Below are positions 1-5,332 of a stretch of DNA of 7,016 bases, one piece after another. The stretch is taken from positions 1 to 7,016 of the forward strand of contig JAKFWB010000019.1 in assembly GCA_021732945.1 (NCBI GenBank), in the 5' to 3' direction. This stretch comes from Porphyrobacter sp. (GTDB lineage Bacteria > Pseudomonadota > Alphaproteobacteria > Sphingomonadales > Sphingomonadaceae). How positions within the stretch are numbered: the first letter of the stretch is position 1; each line of letters opens with the position of its first letter. The position numbers and the translations under genes were made by a program. Below the pieces are notes generated by a model. The model was not told where the DNA came from and did not search any database. It saw nothing but the letters and a program-made list of their open reading frames with translations.

Positions 1-1245
1 GCCCACCGCCATCAGCCCGAGCAGCATCAGCACGTTGAACACCAACGCGATGGTCGCATAAACGCCAAAGCGGCCATAAGTGGCAATCATCAGCGCGATC
101 ACTGCGATACTGCCAATCGCCATCGCCAGCAGGCCCTTGCGGATTGAGTCCGCGCCAAGATCTGGCCCGACCGTGCGTTCCTCAACCACAGCGAGTGGCA
201 CCGGCAGCGCCCCTGAACGCAGCGCGATCGCCAGTTCATTGGCGGATTCAGGTGTGAAGCTGCCCGAAATCTGCGCCCGCCCGCCGATGATCGGCCCTTC
301 GATATTCGGCGCAGACAGCACTTCGCCATCAAGGATGATCGCAAAGGGCTTGTTCACGTTTTCGGTCGTCAGCTTGGCGAACTTGGCTCCGCCCTGCGCA
401 TCAAAGGTGATGTTGACGACATTCTGGTTGTTGTTCGGATCAACCCCGGCCTGCGCGCCCGTCAGGCTGTCACCGCGGATGCCGCCCAGACGGCGCACCG
501 CCTCAAACTGGCCTTCTTGCGGGGTGCCGGGCGCGTAGGGGAAAACCTCGCTACCAGCTGGAGCAATCCCGGCCTGCACATTTTCCGGCAGAGCGTTGAG
601 ATCAACCAGCTTGAATTCAAGCTGCGCGGTCTGGCCGAGCAGGCTTTTGAGCGCTTCGGGATCTTCCAGACCCGGCACCTGCACCACGATCCGGGTATCG
701 CCCTGCCGAATGATCGTCGGCTCGCGGGTGCCCAATTCATCGATCCGGCGGCGGACCACTTCGGTGGCGCTCGCCATCGCGTCGTCAATCGCCTGCTCCA
801 CACCGGCATCGGTCTGCTTCAGCACCATGCGCTGACCATCAACCACCGTCAGTTCCCATTCGCGGGTGGTGCTTTGCCCCTGCATCGCCGGTTCGATCAG
901 CCCGCGCGCGCGGTCAATCTCGCCTGCGTCATCCAGAATGAACGACAAGCGCCCATCGCCGGTCGAAACATCGCCAATGCGGATCCGGGGCTTAGCATTG
1001 CGCATCAGCTGGCGGACAGTTTCTTCCATGTTCTCAAGCCGCTGCGCACGAACGTCATCCGCCTTGGCTTCAAGCAGCAGGTGCGATCCGCCCGCGAGGT
1101 CAAGCCCCAGATTGACCTGCGGGCTGGGCAGCGCGGTCGGCCAATCCAGCCCCGCCACATTGAACAAGGAAGGCAGCGCCAGCACCGATGCGGCCAGCGT
1201 AAGGCCCCACAGGCTAAGCTTTTTCCAGAGGGGGAATTCGAGCAT
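1..1245 (-). CDS. secD: Protein translocase subunit SecD (3' end cut by window edge)
   Basis: SecD is an inner-membrane subunit of the SecDF-YajC complex, which uses the proton gradient to help the SecYEG translocon finish exporting proteins to the periplasm. The first 415 codons are visible and the frame is open at the window edge; family members are usually about 500-600 residues, so the last membrane segments lie outside. Residues about 10-28 form the first membrane helix. The conserved SecD signature VNLGLDLAGGSHLLLE follows at about 44-59. A large periplasmic region contains GTREPTIIRQGDTRIVVQVPG-type P1 sequence, and TVGPDLGADSIRKG (about 358-371) leads into two further membrane segments. 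The ATG at 1245-1243 fits the family N-terminus (MLEFPLWKKLSLW); the Shine-Dalgarno is weak (GAGAA about 10 bases upstream). It lies 58 bases downstream of yajC on the same strand, so the two are likely cotranscribed. Identification is secure. Confidence 0.97.
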   Translation of the reverse strand, partial: MLEFPLWKKLSLWGLTLAASVLALPSLFNVAGLDWPTALPSPQVNLGLDLAGGSHLLLEAKADDVRAQRLENMEETVRQLMRNAKPRIRIGDVSTGDGRLSFILDDAGEIDRARGLIEPAMQGQSTTREWELTVVDGQRMVLKQTDAGVEQAIDDAMASATEVVRRRIDELGTREPTIIRQGDTRIVVQVPGLEDPEALKSLLGQTAQLEFKLVDLNALPENVQAGIAPAGSEVFPYAPGTPQEGQFEAVRRLGGIRGDSLTGAQAGVDPNNNQNVVNITFDAQGGAKFAKLTTENVNKPFAIILDGEVLSAPNIEGPIIGGRAQISGSFTPESANELAIALRSGALPVPLAVVEERTVGPDLGADSIRKGLLAMAIGSIAVIALMIATYGRFGVYATIALVFNVLMLLGLMAVG

Positions 1246-1303
1246 TGCGTCAGGTTCTCACGCGCAGGAAAGGGGGTTGGCAGCCAGCATCGCAGCAGCC
1301 GGA

Positions 1304-1633
1304 TCAATCGTTGGCAGGCGTGCCGCCGGGCGGGATGATGTCGCCAATCGTGGCCTTGACCGCCTTGACCCGGACATTGGTGCCCAGTTCCAGCTCGACA
1401 TAGACGTCATCCACCTTGATCACCTTGCCGACAAGCCCGCCTGCGGTGACGACCTGATCGCCCTTCTTCATGGCGGCGACCTTAAGCTGGTGGTCCTTCT
1501 GCCGCTTCATCTGCGGGCGGATGATCAGGAACCAGAAGATCGCGACCATGCCGACGATCGGCAGGAAGCTGATCCATGCAGGCGGCGCAGCAGCAGCGCC
1601 CGCGCCAGCGGCGGCTAGAAGGTCAAATGTCAT
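1304..1633 (-). CDS. yajC: Preprotein translocase subunit YajC
   Basis: YajC is a small single-pass inner-membrane protein that copurifies with SecDF and the Sec translocon. The 109-residue length is normal for the family. An Ala/Pro-rich N-terminus is followed by a membrane helix at about residues 21-38 ([18 protein letters not shown]), then the family hallmark [10 protein letters not shown] at 39-48. The cytoplasmic part holds the typical [16 protein letters not shown] stretch. The ATG at 1633-1631 gives the expected N-terminus, although no strong Shine-Dalgarno precedes it. It is the first gene before secD in the same direction, as in most Proteobacteria. A possible but poorly spaced promoter on the minus strand (TTGAAC at 1692-1687, TTATCT at 1667-1662, 19-base spacer) lies upstream; I do not rely on it. 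Confidence 0.96.
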   Translation of the reverse strand: MTFDLLAAAGAGAAAAPPAWISFLPIVGMVAIFWFLIIRPQMKRQKDHQLKVAAMKKGDQVVTAGGLVGKVIKVDDVYVELELGTNVRVKAVKATIGDIIPPGGTPAND

Positions 1634-1711
1634 GCGATAAAATCCGTCAGAATCCCGTGAAAGATAAGCAAGGCATTCGCCCCGTCGTTCAAGTGGGCGC
1701 GCCTAGCAGCA

Positions 1712-1754
1712 ATGCAAGCGCCCGGCAATCGCGCCGGGATGCAAGCGATGCAAG
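1712..1754. repeat. Three ATGCAAG repeats flanking a hairpin
   Basis: ATGCAAGCG occurs at 1712-1720 and 1739-1747, followed directly by ATGCAAG at 1748-1754. Between the first two, CCCGGC (1721-1726) and GCCGGG (1733-1738) form a 6-bp stem with a 6-base loop. The cluster lies in the 198-base gap between the divergent yajC and tRNA-Pro units, upstream of both, and could be a regulator binding region. Confidence 0.5.
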
Positions 1755-1786
1755 TAAGCCACACCGCACACCCCTTCCAAACCGGC

Positions 1787-1815
1787 TTGCCAGCCCGCCA
1801 TCCCAGCCCTATAGG
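1787..1815 (+). promoter_or_regulatory. Sigma-70-type promoter of tRNA-Pro
   Basis: A -35-like TTGCCA (1787-1792) and a -10-like TATAGG (1810-1815) are separated by exactly 17 bases. A start of transcription near 1822 would fall about 10 bases before the mature tRNA 5' end, as expected for a lone tRNA gene. The boxes are imperfect, but position and spacing fit well. Confidence 0.6.
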
Positions 1816-1831
1816 CCCCGCTCCACTGGAA

Positions 1832-1908
1832 CGGGACGTAGCGCAGCCTGGTAGCGCATCACACTGGGGGTGTGGGGGTCGGAGGTTCGAATCCTCTCGT
1901 CCCGACCA
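1832..1908 (+). tRNA. tRNA-Pro (anticodon GGG)
   Basis: A complete 77-base cloverleaf with encoded CCA. The acceptor stem CGGGACG (1832-1838) pairs with CGTCCCG (1898-1904). The D arm is GCGC/GCGC (1841-1844, 1854-1857) around AGCCTGGTA. The anticodon stem TCACA/TGTGG (1859-1863, 1871-1875) closes the loop CTGGGGG, whose bases 1866-1868 give anticodon GGG, read as proline (codon CCC, with wobble CCU). The T arm GGAGG/CCTCT (1881-1885, 1893-1897) has the loop TTCGAAT. Discriminator A is at 1905 and CCA at 1906-1908. The gene separates the core sec genes on the left from accessory sequence on the right, so its 3' end is a candidate island attachment site; no second copy of its 3' end is visible in this window. 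Confidence 0.97.
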
Positions 1909-1923
1909 GTGGACAAGGACTTA

Positions 1924-1957
1924 GCTCACACTCCTCGAAACTTTCTGAGCATTTTTT
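1924..1957 (+). terminator. Probable intrinsic terminator after tRNA-Pro
   Basis: GCTCA (1924-1928) can pair with TGAGC (1946-1950). Alternatively, a tighter hairpin CTCGAA/TTC-GAG (1934-1939 with 1943-1949, one bulged T) can form. Either is followed within two bases by a run of six T (1952-1957). It begins 15 bases after the tRNA CCA. The stems are short, so confidence is moderate. Confidence 0.5.
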
Positions 1958-1961
1958 CGGC

Positions 1962-1982
1962 CTGGTGGTGCGCTGGTGGTGC
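1962..1982 (+). repeat. Tandem 10-base repeat
   Basis: CTGGTGGTGC occurs at 1962-1971 and again at 1973-1982, separated by one G. It sits just after the T run that ends the tRNA unit and before the first accessory gene. No function is evident; it could be an arm-type protein binding site or chance. Confidence 0.5.
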
Positions 1983-2086
1983 AGCCCAGAGTAACATCGC
2001 GAAACACGTTGCACCGCCGACGCACACAATCTTGCGGCGATTTGGAATTGTGACTGGCGCTTCCGCGGCGTAGATTCGCGAGGCCG

Positions 2087-2716
2087 ATGCAAGACCAGCT
2101 TCCCCTTCGACATTCCGAGTTCGTGAAAGTCAGGGACGGCTTCGTCGCCTTCCTCAAGAAGCCTGCTGGCACCGCCTTCGATGCGATCATTCCGCCAGAC
2201 GTGGCGGACAAAATGAAGGAAGCTGCCAGAGCAGGCGCACGCAGACAAAGCTACCTTGCCATCGCGCGCGGCGTGTCAGTCGGCTGGTGCCTCCTAGCGG
2301 TCGAAGTCGCTTTCGCACCTGACCACCATGTCCAAGGGATAGCAGCCCTCATGACTGGTGGCGTTGCATTCCTCTTGTCGAACAATCAGGCCAAGCGGCG
2401 GACCGAACCAGAGATCGAAGATCTGACGGAAGATTCCGAGGTCGCTGCGAACCTCCGTTCGCTCGACGCCTACAAGGCCCGCATCGCTCAGGGCGAGATT
2501 CCGGGCCAGGAGCGGCTTCCCGACGGCACCACGCGAGCACTGTCACAAGAAGTGCGAAAGCCGCAAAGCGCTGATTTCATCATGGACGTGGGCAAAAGCG
2601 GGAAACTCGCCCTGCGTATCGATCTGCGCGAATATGGATTCCGGTCGCTCCCGCTCTGGGAAATGTCCGATTGCGCCCATCGCCGACGCGTAATGCCGCT
2701 CCACATGGCGGCGTGA
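2087..2716 (+). CDS. Putative small membrane protein, 3' end chimeric with antisense helicase
   Basis: I do not recognise the family. The first ~152 codons look genuinely coding (third positions mostly G or C). They encode a soluble N-terminus, two hydrophobic stretches at about residues 56-77 and 82-98 that could be a membrane hairpin, then a charged tail (KRRTEPEIEDLTEDSEV). The ATG at 2087 is the first usable start after an in-frame TGA at 2051; a GAGG lies only a few bases upstream, so initiation looks inefficient. From Ser153 (codon at 2543) to the end at residue 209 the reading frame runs antisense through conserved helicase sequence, so the tail is probably not native and the original gene likely had a different 3' end. 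It faces the helicase gene and overlaps it by 174 bases. Function unknown. Confidence 0.55.
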   Translation: MQDQLPLRHSEFVKVRDGFVAFLKKPAGTAFDAIIPPDVADKMKEAARAGARRQSYLAIARGVSVGWCLLAVEVAFAPDHHVQGIAALMTGGVAFLLSNNQAKRRTEPEIEDLTEDSEVAANLRSLDAYKARIAQGEIPGQERLPDGTTRALSQEVRKPQSADFIMDVGKSGKLALRIDLREYGFRSLPLWEMSDCAHRRRVMPLHMAA

Positions 2717-4201
2717 TCGGGCAATGGTTACCCCATCGAGCAGGCTAAAGAGGGACGGCGGCAACCGCGCGATCAACCCACCGCGGTCTTTCCCGCCCGC
2801 TTTGAGCCAGTCCTTGAACTTCCGGCGAGCGTCGCCGATCACTCCTGCAAAGTTGACAATCCCGAGGTCGAGGAAGGCGTCGGGCTTGCTGGCGAGCACG
2901 AGATCGAGCTGCCCCTTCAAGTCGGAAAGATCATTGTTGACCGGCGTCGCTGACAACATCAGCACCTTTGTCTTGATGCCAGAGCTGATGACATCGTTCA
3001 TCAGCTTCTCGTATCGGCTCGGTCGATAATCCGATCCATCGCCGTTCGTTTTACCGCGCGATGCCGTCCGGAAATTGTGGGATTCGTCGATAACAACGAG
3101 ATCATAATTTCCCCAATTGAACGACCCAAGATTGATATCACCGACCTTGCCGGAAATACGCGTCAGGTCTGTGTGGGACAACACGGTATAGGAGAACCGG
3201 TCCGCTAGGAGTGGGTTGGTTTCACTGTTGTTTTGAGCAAGATAATCAGTCCAGTTGTCGCGCAGCTTTTTTGGGCACAGAACAAGAACCCGCTGGTTTC
3301 TTAGTTCATACCACTTGATCACAGCTAGAGCTGTAAATGTTTTGCCTAAGCCAACACTATCAGCAAGAATGCATCCGCCGAAGCGTTCAATTCTGTTCTT
3401 AACAAGACGAAATCCGTCCCGCTGGAAATCAAATAGCATCTGCCAGATAGCGGTTTCATTGAACCGCACCTGATTAAGCTTTTCTTCCTCAACCACCTGG
3501 TCAGCGAGGAACTGGCCGAAAAGATGATAGAGCGTCTTGAAATAGACGAACTCCGGACTGTTATGCTTATATAGCCGTTCGAGCCGTTCGAGCACTTCAT
3601 CCCGGACGTCCTCGGTCAAGGTGTCGTCGGACCAGATTTCATTGAACCAGGCCAACAGGTCATCGCGGTCCCTGTCGGAATCGACCACTAGGTTCAATTC
3701 GATATTCGGTTCTTCGGTCAGACCGAGGCCTTTGATCGTGAAATTGGAGCTGCCGACCAGCGCATGATCACGCTTCCCATCATGCACATGGTAGAGCTTG
3801 CCATGCATCAACCCAGCGCGCTTGATCGAGCGGATCTCCGCTTTGTCCCTGATCCACTGGGCGCATTGAATAGCCGTGCCGGAGGTCCGCAGTCCCTCGG
3901 TCAACGCTAAGCCGTCTTCACTGATTGAAAAGGCCGGAGGATTTAGGCTCTCACCTTCGACGCTGTCGATGAAACGCGGCTCCCCGAACAGGAAACGCAT
4001 TTTCCCAATCTCGTCGAGAGTCTTGGACAGGCGGGCATAAGCAAAGCTGGTGAAATAGGCCGAGACAACTGACAATTCGCTACCCGCCTCAACGCGTTCT
4101 TCCAGAAAGCTGGCCGCTGTACCCCGGCCGCGGTTATCACGAATTCCCGACTGCATGATTGTTTTGCCAAAGCCTCCCGCACCCCAGTGCACCTGCGACA
4201 T
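2543..4201 (-). CDS. PLD-like/SNF2-type helicase, C-terminally truncated
   Basis: This matches large bacterial proteins that join an N-terminal phospholipase D-like nuclease fold to a superfamily 2 (SNF2-like) helicase; they are usually about 1000 residues and occur in defence-type or mobile islands. With the start at 4201 the product has 552 residues. The PLD-like part covers about 19-190, with HGK at 133-135 and GSSN at 150-153; the aspartate spacing is not canonical HKD. Helicase lobe 1 has the Walker A sequence ADSVGLGKT at 280-288, DESH at 372-375 and SATP at 417-420. After ARSRRHVERHY and EISALRLSHF the frame stops at TGA 2545-2543. The second lobe, with motifs IV-VI, is missing, so helicase activity is unlikely. 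ATG 4201 was chosen over an in-frame TTG at 4294; ATG at 4156 is also possible, as family similarity seems to begin near GIRDNRG. GC content falls to about 46% at 3241-3420, unlike the neighbours. Confidence 0.82.
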   Translation of the reverse strand: MSQVHWGAGGFGKTIMQSGIRDNRGRGTAASFLEERVEAGSELSVVSAYFTSFAYARLSKTLDEIGKMRFLFGEPRFIDSVEGESLNPPAFSISEDGLALTEGLRTSGTAIQCAQWIRDKAEIRSIKRAGLMHGKLYHVHDGKRDHALVGSSNFTIKGLGLTEEPNIELNLVVDSDRDRDDLLAWFNEIWSDDTLTEDVRDEVLERLERLYKHNSPEFVYFKTLYHLFGQFLADQVVEEEKLNQVRFNETAIWQMLFDFQRDGFRLVKNRIERFGGCILADSVGLGKTFTALAVIKWYELRNQRVLVLCPKKLRDNWTDYLAQNNSETNPLLADRFSYTVLSHTDLTRISGKVGDINLGSFNWGNYDLVVIDESHNFRTASRGKTNGDGSDYRPSRYEKLMNDVISSGIKTKVLMLSATPVNNDLSDLKGQLDLVLASKPDAFLDLGIVNFAGVIGDARRKFKDWLKAGGKDRGGLIARLPPSLFSLLDGVTIARSRRHVERHYASAMGAIGHFPERERPESIFAQIDTQGEFPAFAHVHDEISALRLSHFL

Positions 4202-4360
4202 GCCTAGCTTCTGAAGGGGAGATACGGAACCAGAAAACTCATCCTTGTGAGATGTTTGAGAAAGTAGACGCGTTGCCGCTACCCTGCCGGGCAACCTGCA
4301 CTATCCGCTGCGCGGACCGGGCCTGTAGTCCCGGCCCATCCGGGTGACGATCAGGAGCGA

Positions 4361-4444
4361 ATGAAAGCGGAGCGGGAATTTCTGGAGGACGCGCTCTGTC
4401 CCGCATGGCCGGTGGCCATGCTCCTGAGGGCGCGGCGTTCATGA
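4361..4444 (+). CDS. Possible 27-residue ORF
   Basis: An ATG at 4361 follows a good Shine-Dalgarno (AGGAG at 4353-4357) and opens a 27-codon frame beginning [17 protein letters not shown]. It stops at TGA 4442-4444, which overlaps another ATG in an ATGA at 4441-4444, but that second frame ends after two codons. It may be the start of a gene whose remainder was deleted, or a leader peptide, or nothing. No family recognised. Confidence 0.25.
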   Translation: MKAEREFLEDALCPAWPVAMLLRARRS

Positions 4445-4480
4445 GCTAACCCGCAGGCGCTCTGGCCTCCCTCATTGCCT

Positions 4481-4518
4481 GACGCCCGCTGGCCCACTTG
4501 GCCCGCGCGCAGGGCGTC
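4481..4518. repeat. Inverted repeat GACGCCC/GGGCGTC
   Basis: GACGCCC (4481-4487) is mirrored by GGGCGTC (4512-4518) around a 24-base loop. The 13-mer CGCCCGCTGGCCC within it (4483-4495) recurs in direct orientation at 4645-4657, inside another hairpin, so the region contains a degenerate repeated module. Confidence 0.6.
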
Positions 4519-4556
4519 CGGCGGCTTCGCGCCGTGCAAGGGCGCCGTTCTTGTGC

Positions 4557-4574
4557 GGATCGCTGCGGCGATCC
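4557..4574. repeat. Perfect 7-bp hairpin
   Basis: GGATCGC (4557-4563) and GCGATCC (4568-4574) form a perfect stem with the loop TGCG. No T run follows, so it is not a canonical intrinsic terminator. Confidence 0.6.
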
Positions 4575-4579
4575 TTGAG

Positions 4580-4611
4580 GGGAACGCCAAGGGCTTTGCC
4601 CTCTCGTTCCC
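4580..4611. repeat. Nested two-part hairpin
   Basis: The outer arms GGGAACG (4580-4586) and CGTTCCC (4605-4611) enclose the inner arms AGGGC (4590-4594) and GCCCT (4598-4602) with a TTT loop. The outer and inner stems are co-linear, giving about 12 base pairs with a small internal loop. Confidence 0.65.
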
Positions 4612-4614
4612 AAA

Positions 4615-4678
4615 CCCCAATAGACGCCCCCGTGTGGCGGGCTTCGCCCGCTGGCCCGCGCCAGGGCATCGATTGGGG
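4615..4678. repeat. Long inverted repeat enclosing a GC hairpin
   Basis: CCCCAAT (4615-4621) pairs with ATTGGGG (4672-4678). One mismatch further in, GACGCCC (4623-4629) pairs with GGGCATC (4664-4670) with one mispair. Inside lies a perfect hairpin GCGGGC-TTC-GCCCGC (4637-4651). Together these make a branched or cruciform-capable element of 64 bases. Confidence 0.65.
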
Positions 4679-4690
4679 CTTTCCCTCCCC

Positions 4691-4754
4691 CTCCCATCCT
4701 CGCCGGAAGGCAGAGCCGCATGCCGCGTGACGGATGCGGCTTTGCCGGATGGAG
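4691..4754 (+). promoter_or_regulatory. Structured leader that may mask the ribosome binding site
   Basis: GGCAGAGCCGCAT (4709-4721) pairs with ATGCGGCTTTGCC (4734-4746) over 13 positions, with one G-U pair. CCG/CGG inside the loop can extend it. Immediately 3' of this stem, GGATGGAG (4747-4754) carries the Shine-Dalgarno GGAG for the ATG at 4763. The same bases can pair with CTCCCATCC (4691-4699) upstream of the hairpin, with one bulged C, so the ribosome binding site can be locked in an outer stem. The pairing is directly visible; regulation through it is inference. It is not a classical terminator, since no T run follows. Confidence 0.5.
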
Positions 4755-4762
4755 TTTGGACC

Positions 4763-4951
4763 ATGGGTGACCTGATCTTGAATTACCGCGCATGCGGGGC
4801 CGAGTGCCGGGAGGACTGGCTGCGCATGCTGGCGCATGACAATGGCTTGCCGCTGGTGGCGGTGCAGCAGCTGGCGGACGAGCTTGGCGAACGCGAGGAT
4901 TTCGGCGAGCTGGTGCGGCTGTGCGAATGCGGCGGGAGCATTGCGTCATGA
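4763..4951 (+). CDS. Small hypothetical protein, 62 aa, first gene of operon
   Basis: The 62-residue product begins [20 protein letters not shown] and ends [14 protein letters not shown] do not recognise a named family. Four cysteines (11, 15, 54 and 56) form a CxxxC near the start and a CxC near the end, which might bind a metal or be incidental. The middle ([20 protein letters not shown]) reads like two short helices, as in a small helix-turn-helix or adaptor fold, but without a diagnostic motif. The ATG at 4763 is supported by GGAG 8 bases upstream and by the onset of the protein-like sequence; the frame is open further upstream but without a credible start. Its TGA overlaps the ATG of the DUF3768 gene (ATGA, 4948-4951), showing translational coupling. 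Confidence 0.7.
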   Translation: MGDLILNYRACGAECREDWLRMLAHDNGLPLVAVQQLADELGEREDFGELVRLCECGGSIAS

Positions 4952-5331
4952 GCGGCGAGGTGCTGTCCCGCGCCGAGCGGATTGCACGACTCAATGATCT
5001 GGCGCGCCGCGCCATGGGGATTGCCAGTGTGGTGGTGTCGACCGAGGGCATTCGGGCCTTGCCCGAGGCCGACCAGTCGCGGCTGTGCGAGTTGGTCGAG
5101 ACCTTCGATGCCTTCACGCCCGACAATGATCCTTATGGCGAGCGCGACTTCGGCGCGATCTATCAGGGGCTGGACGGTGTCTGGTCGAGTTCGCGACCTG
5201 TTGAAGTGGCGGTGACGGTGTTCTGGAAGATCGATGCCTATGACCGCGCGTTGCGCTTTGGCAGCGAAGACCCTGCCGATCCCGCCGCCACGCGGCGGGT
5301 GCTGACCATCATGCTGGCGAGCGAGTATTGA
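4948..5331 (+). CDS. DUF3768 family protein
   Basis: This 127-residue protein fits DUF3768, a family of unknown function frequent in alphaproteobacterial plasmids and integrated elements. Diagnostic stretches are RIARLNDLARR (11-21), the central FDAFTPDNDPYGERDFGA (53-70), FWKIDAYDRALRFGSEDPAD (92-111), and the C-terminal RRVLTIMLASEY. It appears complete. The ATG at 4948 overlaps the stop of the 62 aa gene in an ATGA. Only one base (5332) separates its own TGA from the ATG of the next gene, so the three genes form a tight operon. No catalytic or membrane motif is visible; it is likely cytoplasmic. The family call is confident, but no biochemical role is known to me. Confidence 0.88.
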   Translation: MSGEVLSRAERIARLNDLARRAMGIASVVVSTEGIRALPEADQSRLCELVETFDAFTPDNDPYGERDFGAIYQGLDGVWSSSRPVEVAVTVFWKIDAYDRALRFGSEDPADPAATRRVLTIMLASEY

Positions 5332-5332
5332 T

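Larger units (their letters stand above)
4202..4762. other. Gene-poor, hairpin-rich intergenic region
   Basis: I find no convincing full-length gene in these 561 bases. Long open frames here on the minus strand are arginine/proline-rich and look like by-products of high GC. The stretch holds one possible 27-codon ORF (4361-4444) and a dense series of inverted repeats (4481-4518, 4557-4574, 4580-4611, 4615-4678, 4637-4651, 4691-4754). These lead up to the start of the three-gene operon at 4763. It probably combines a deletion scar with the operon's promoter and structured leader. Confidence 0.6.

Noticed and set aside
517..1338. A 273-codon plus-strand frame (and others at 80-538 and 866-1618).
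   Set aside because: They are antisense to clearly conserved SecD and YajC sequence and are products of GC-rich codon bias.
1859..2248. A 129-codon minus-strand frame crossing the tRNA, ending [14 protein letters not shown].
   Set aside because: The RGFEPPTP string is the well-known false peptide made by translating the antisense of a tRNA T arm; the frame overlaps the tRNA and the plus-strand gene at 2087.
2488..2724. A 78-codon minus-strand frame, considered as a frameshifted continuation of the helicase.
   Set aside because: It is a different frame over sequence already coding for conserved helicase residues, and its product shows no helicase second-lobe motifs.
4202..4294. N-terminal extension of the helicase from an in-frame TTG at 4294.
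   Set aside because: The extra 31 residues show no family-like sequence, TTG starts are rare and no clear ribosome binding site precedes it; ATG 4201 is preferred, with ATG 4156 as an alternative.
4351..5126. Minus-strand open frames of 121-226 codons across the hairpin region and the operon.
   Set aside because: Low-complexity Arg/Pro/Ala-rich products, antisense to the better supported 62 aa and DUF3768 genes, with no family-like motif.
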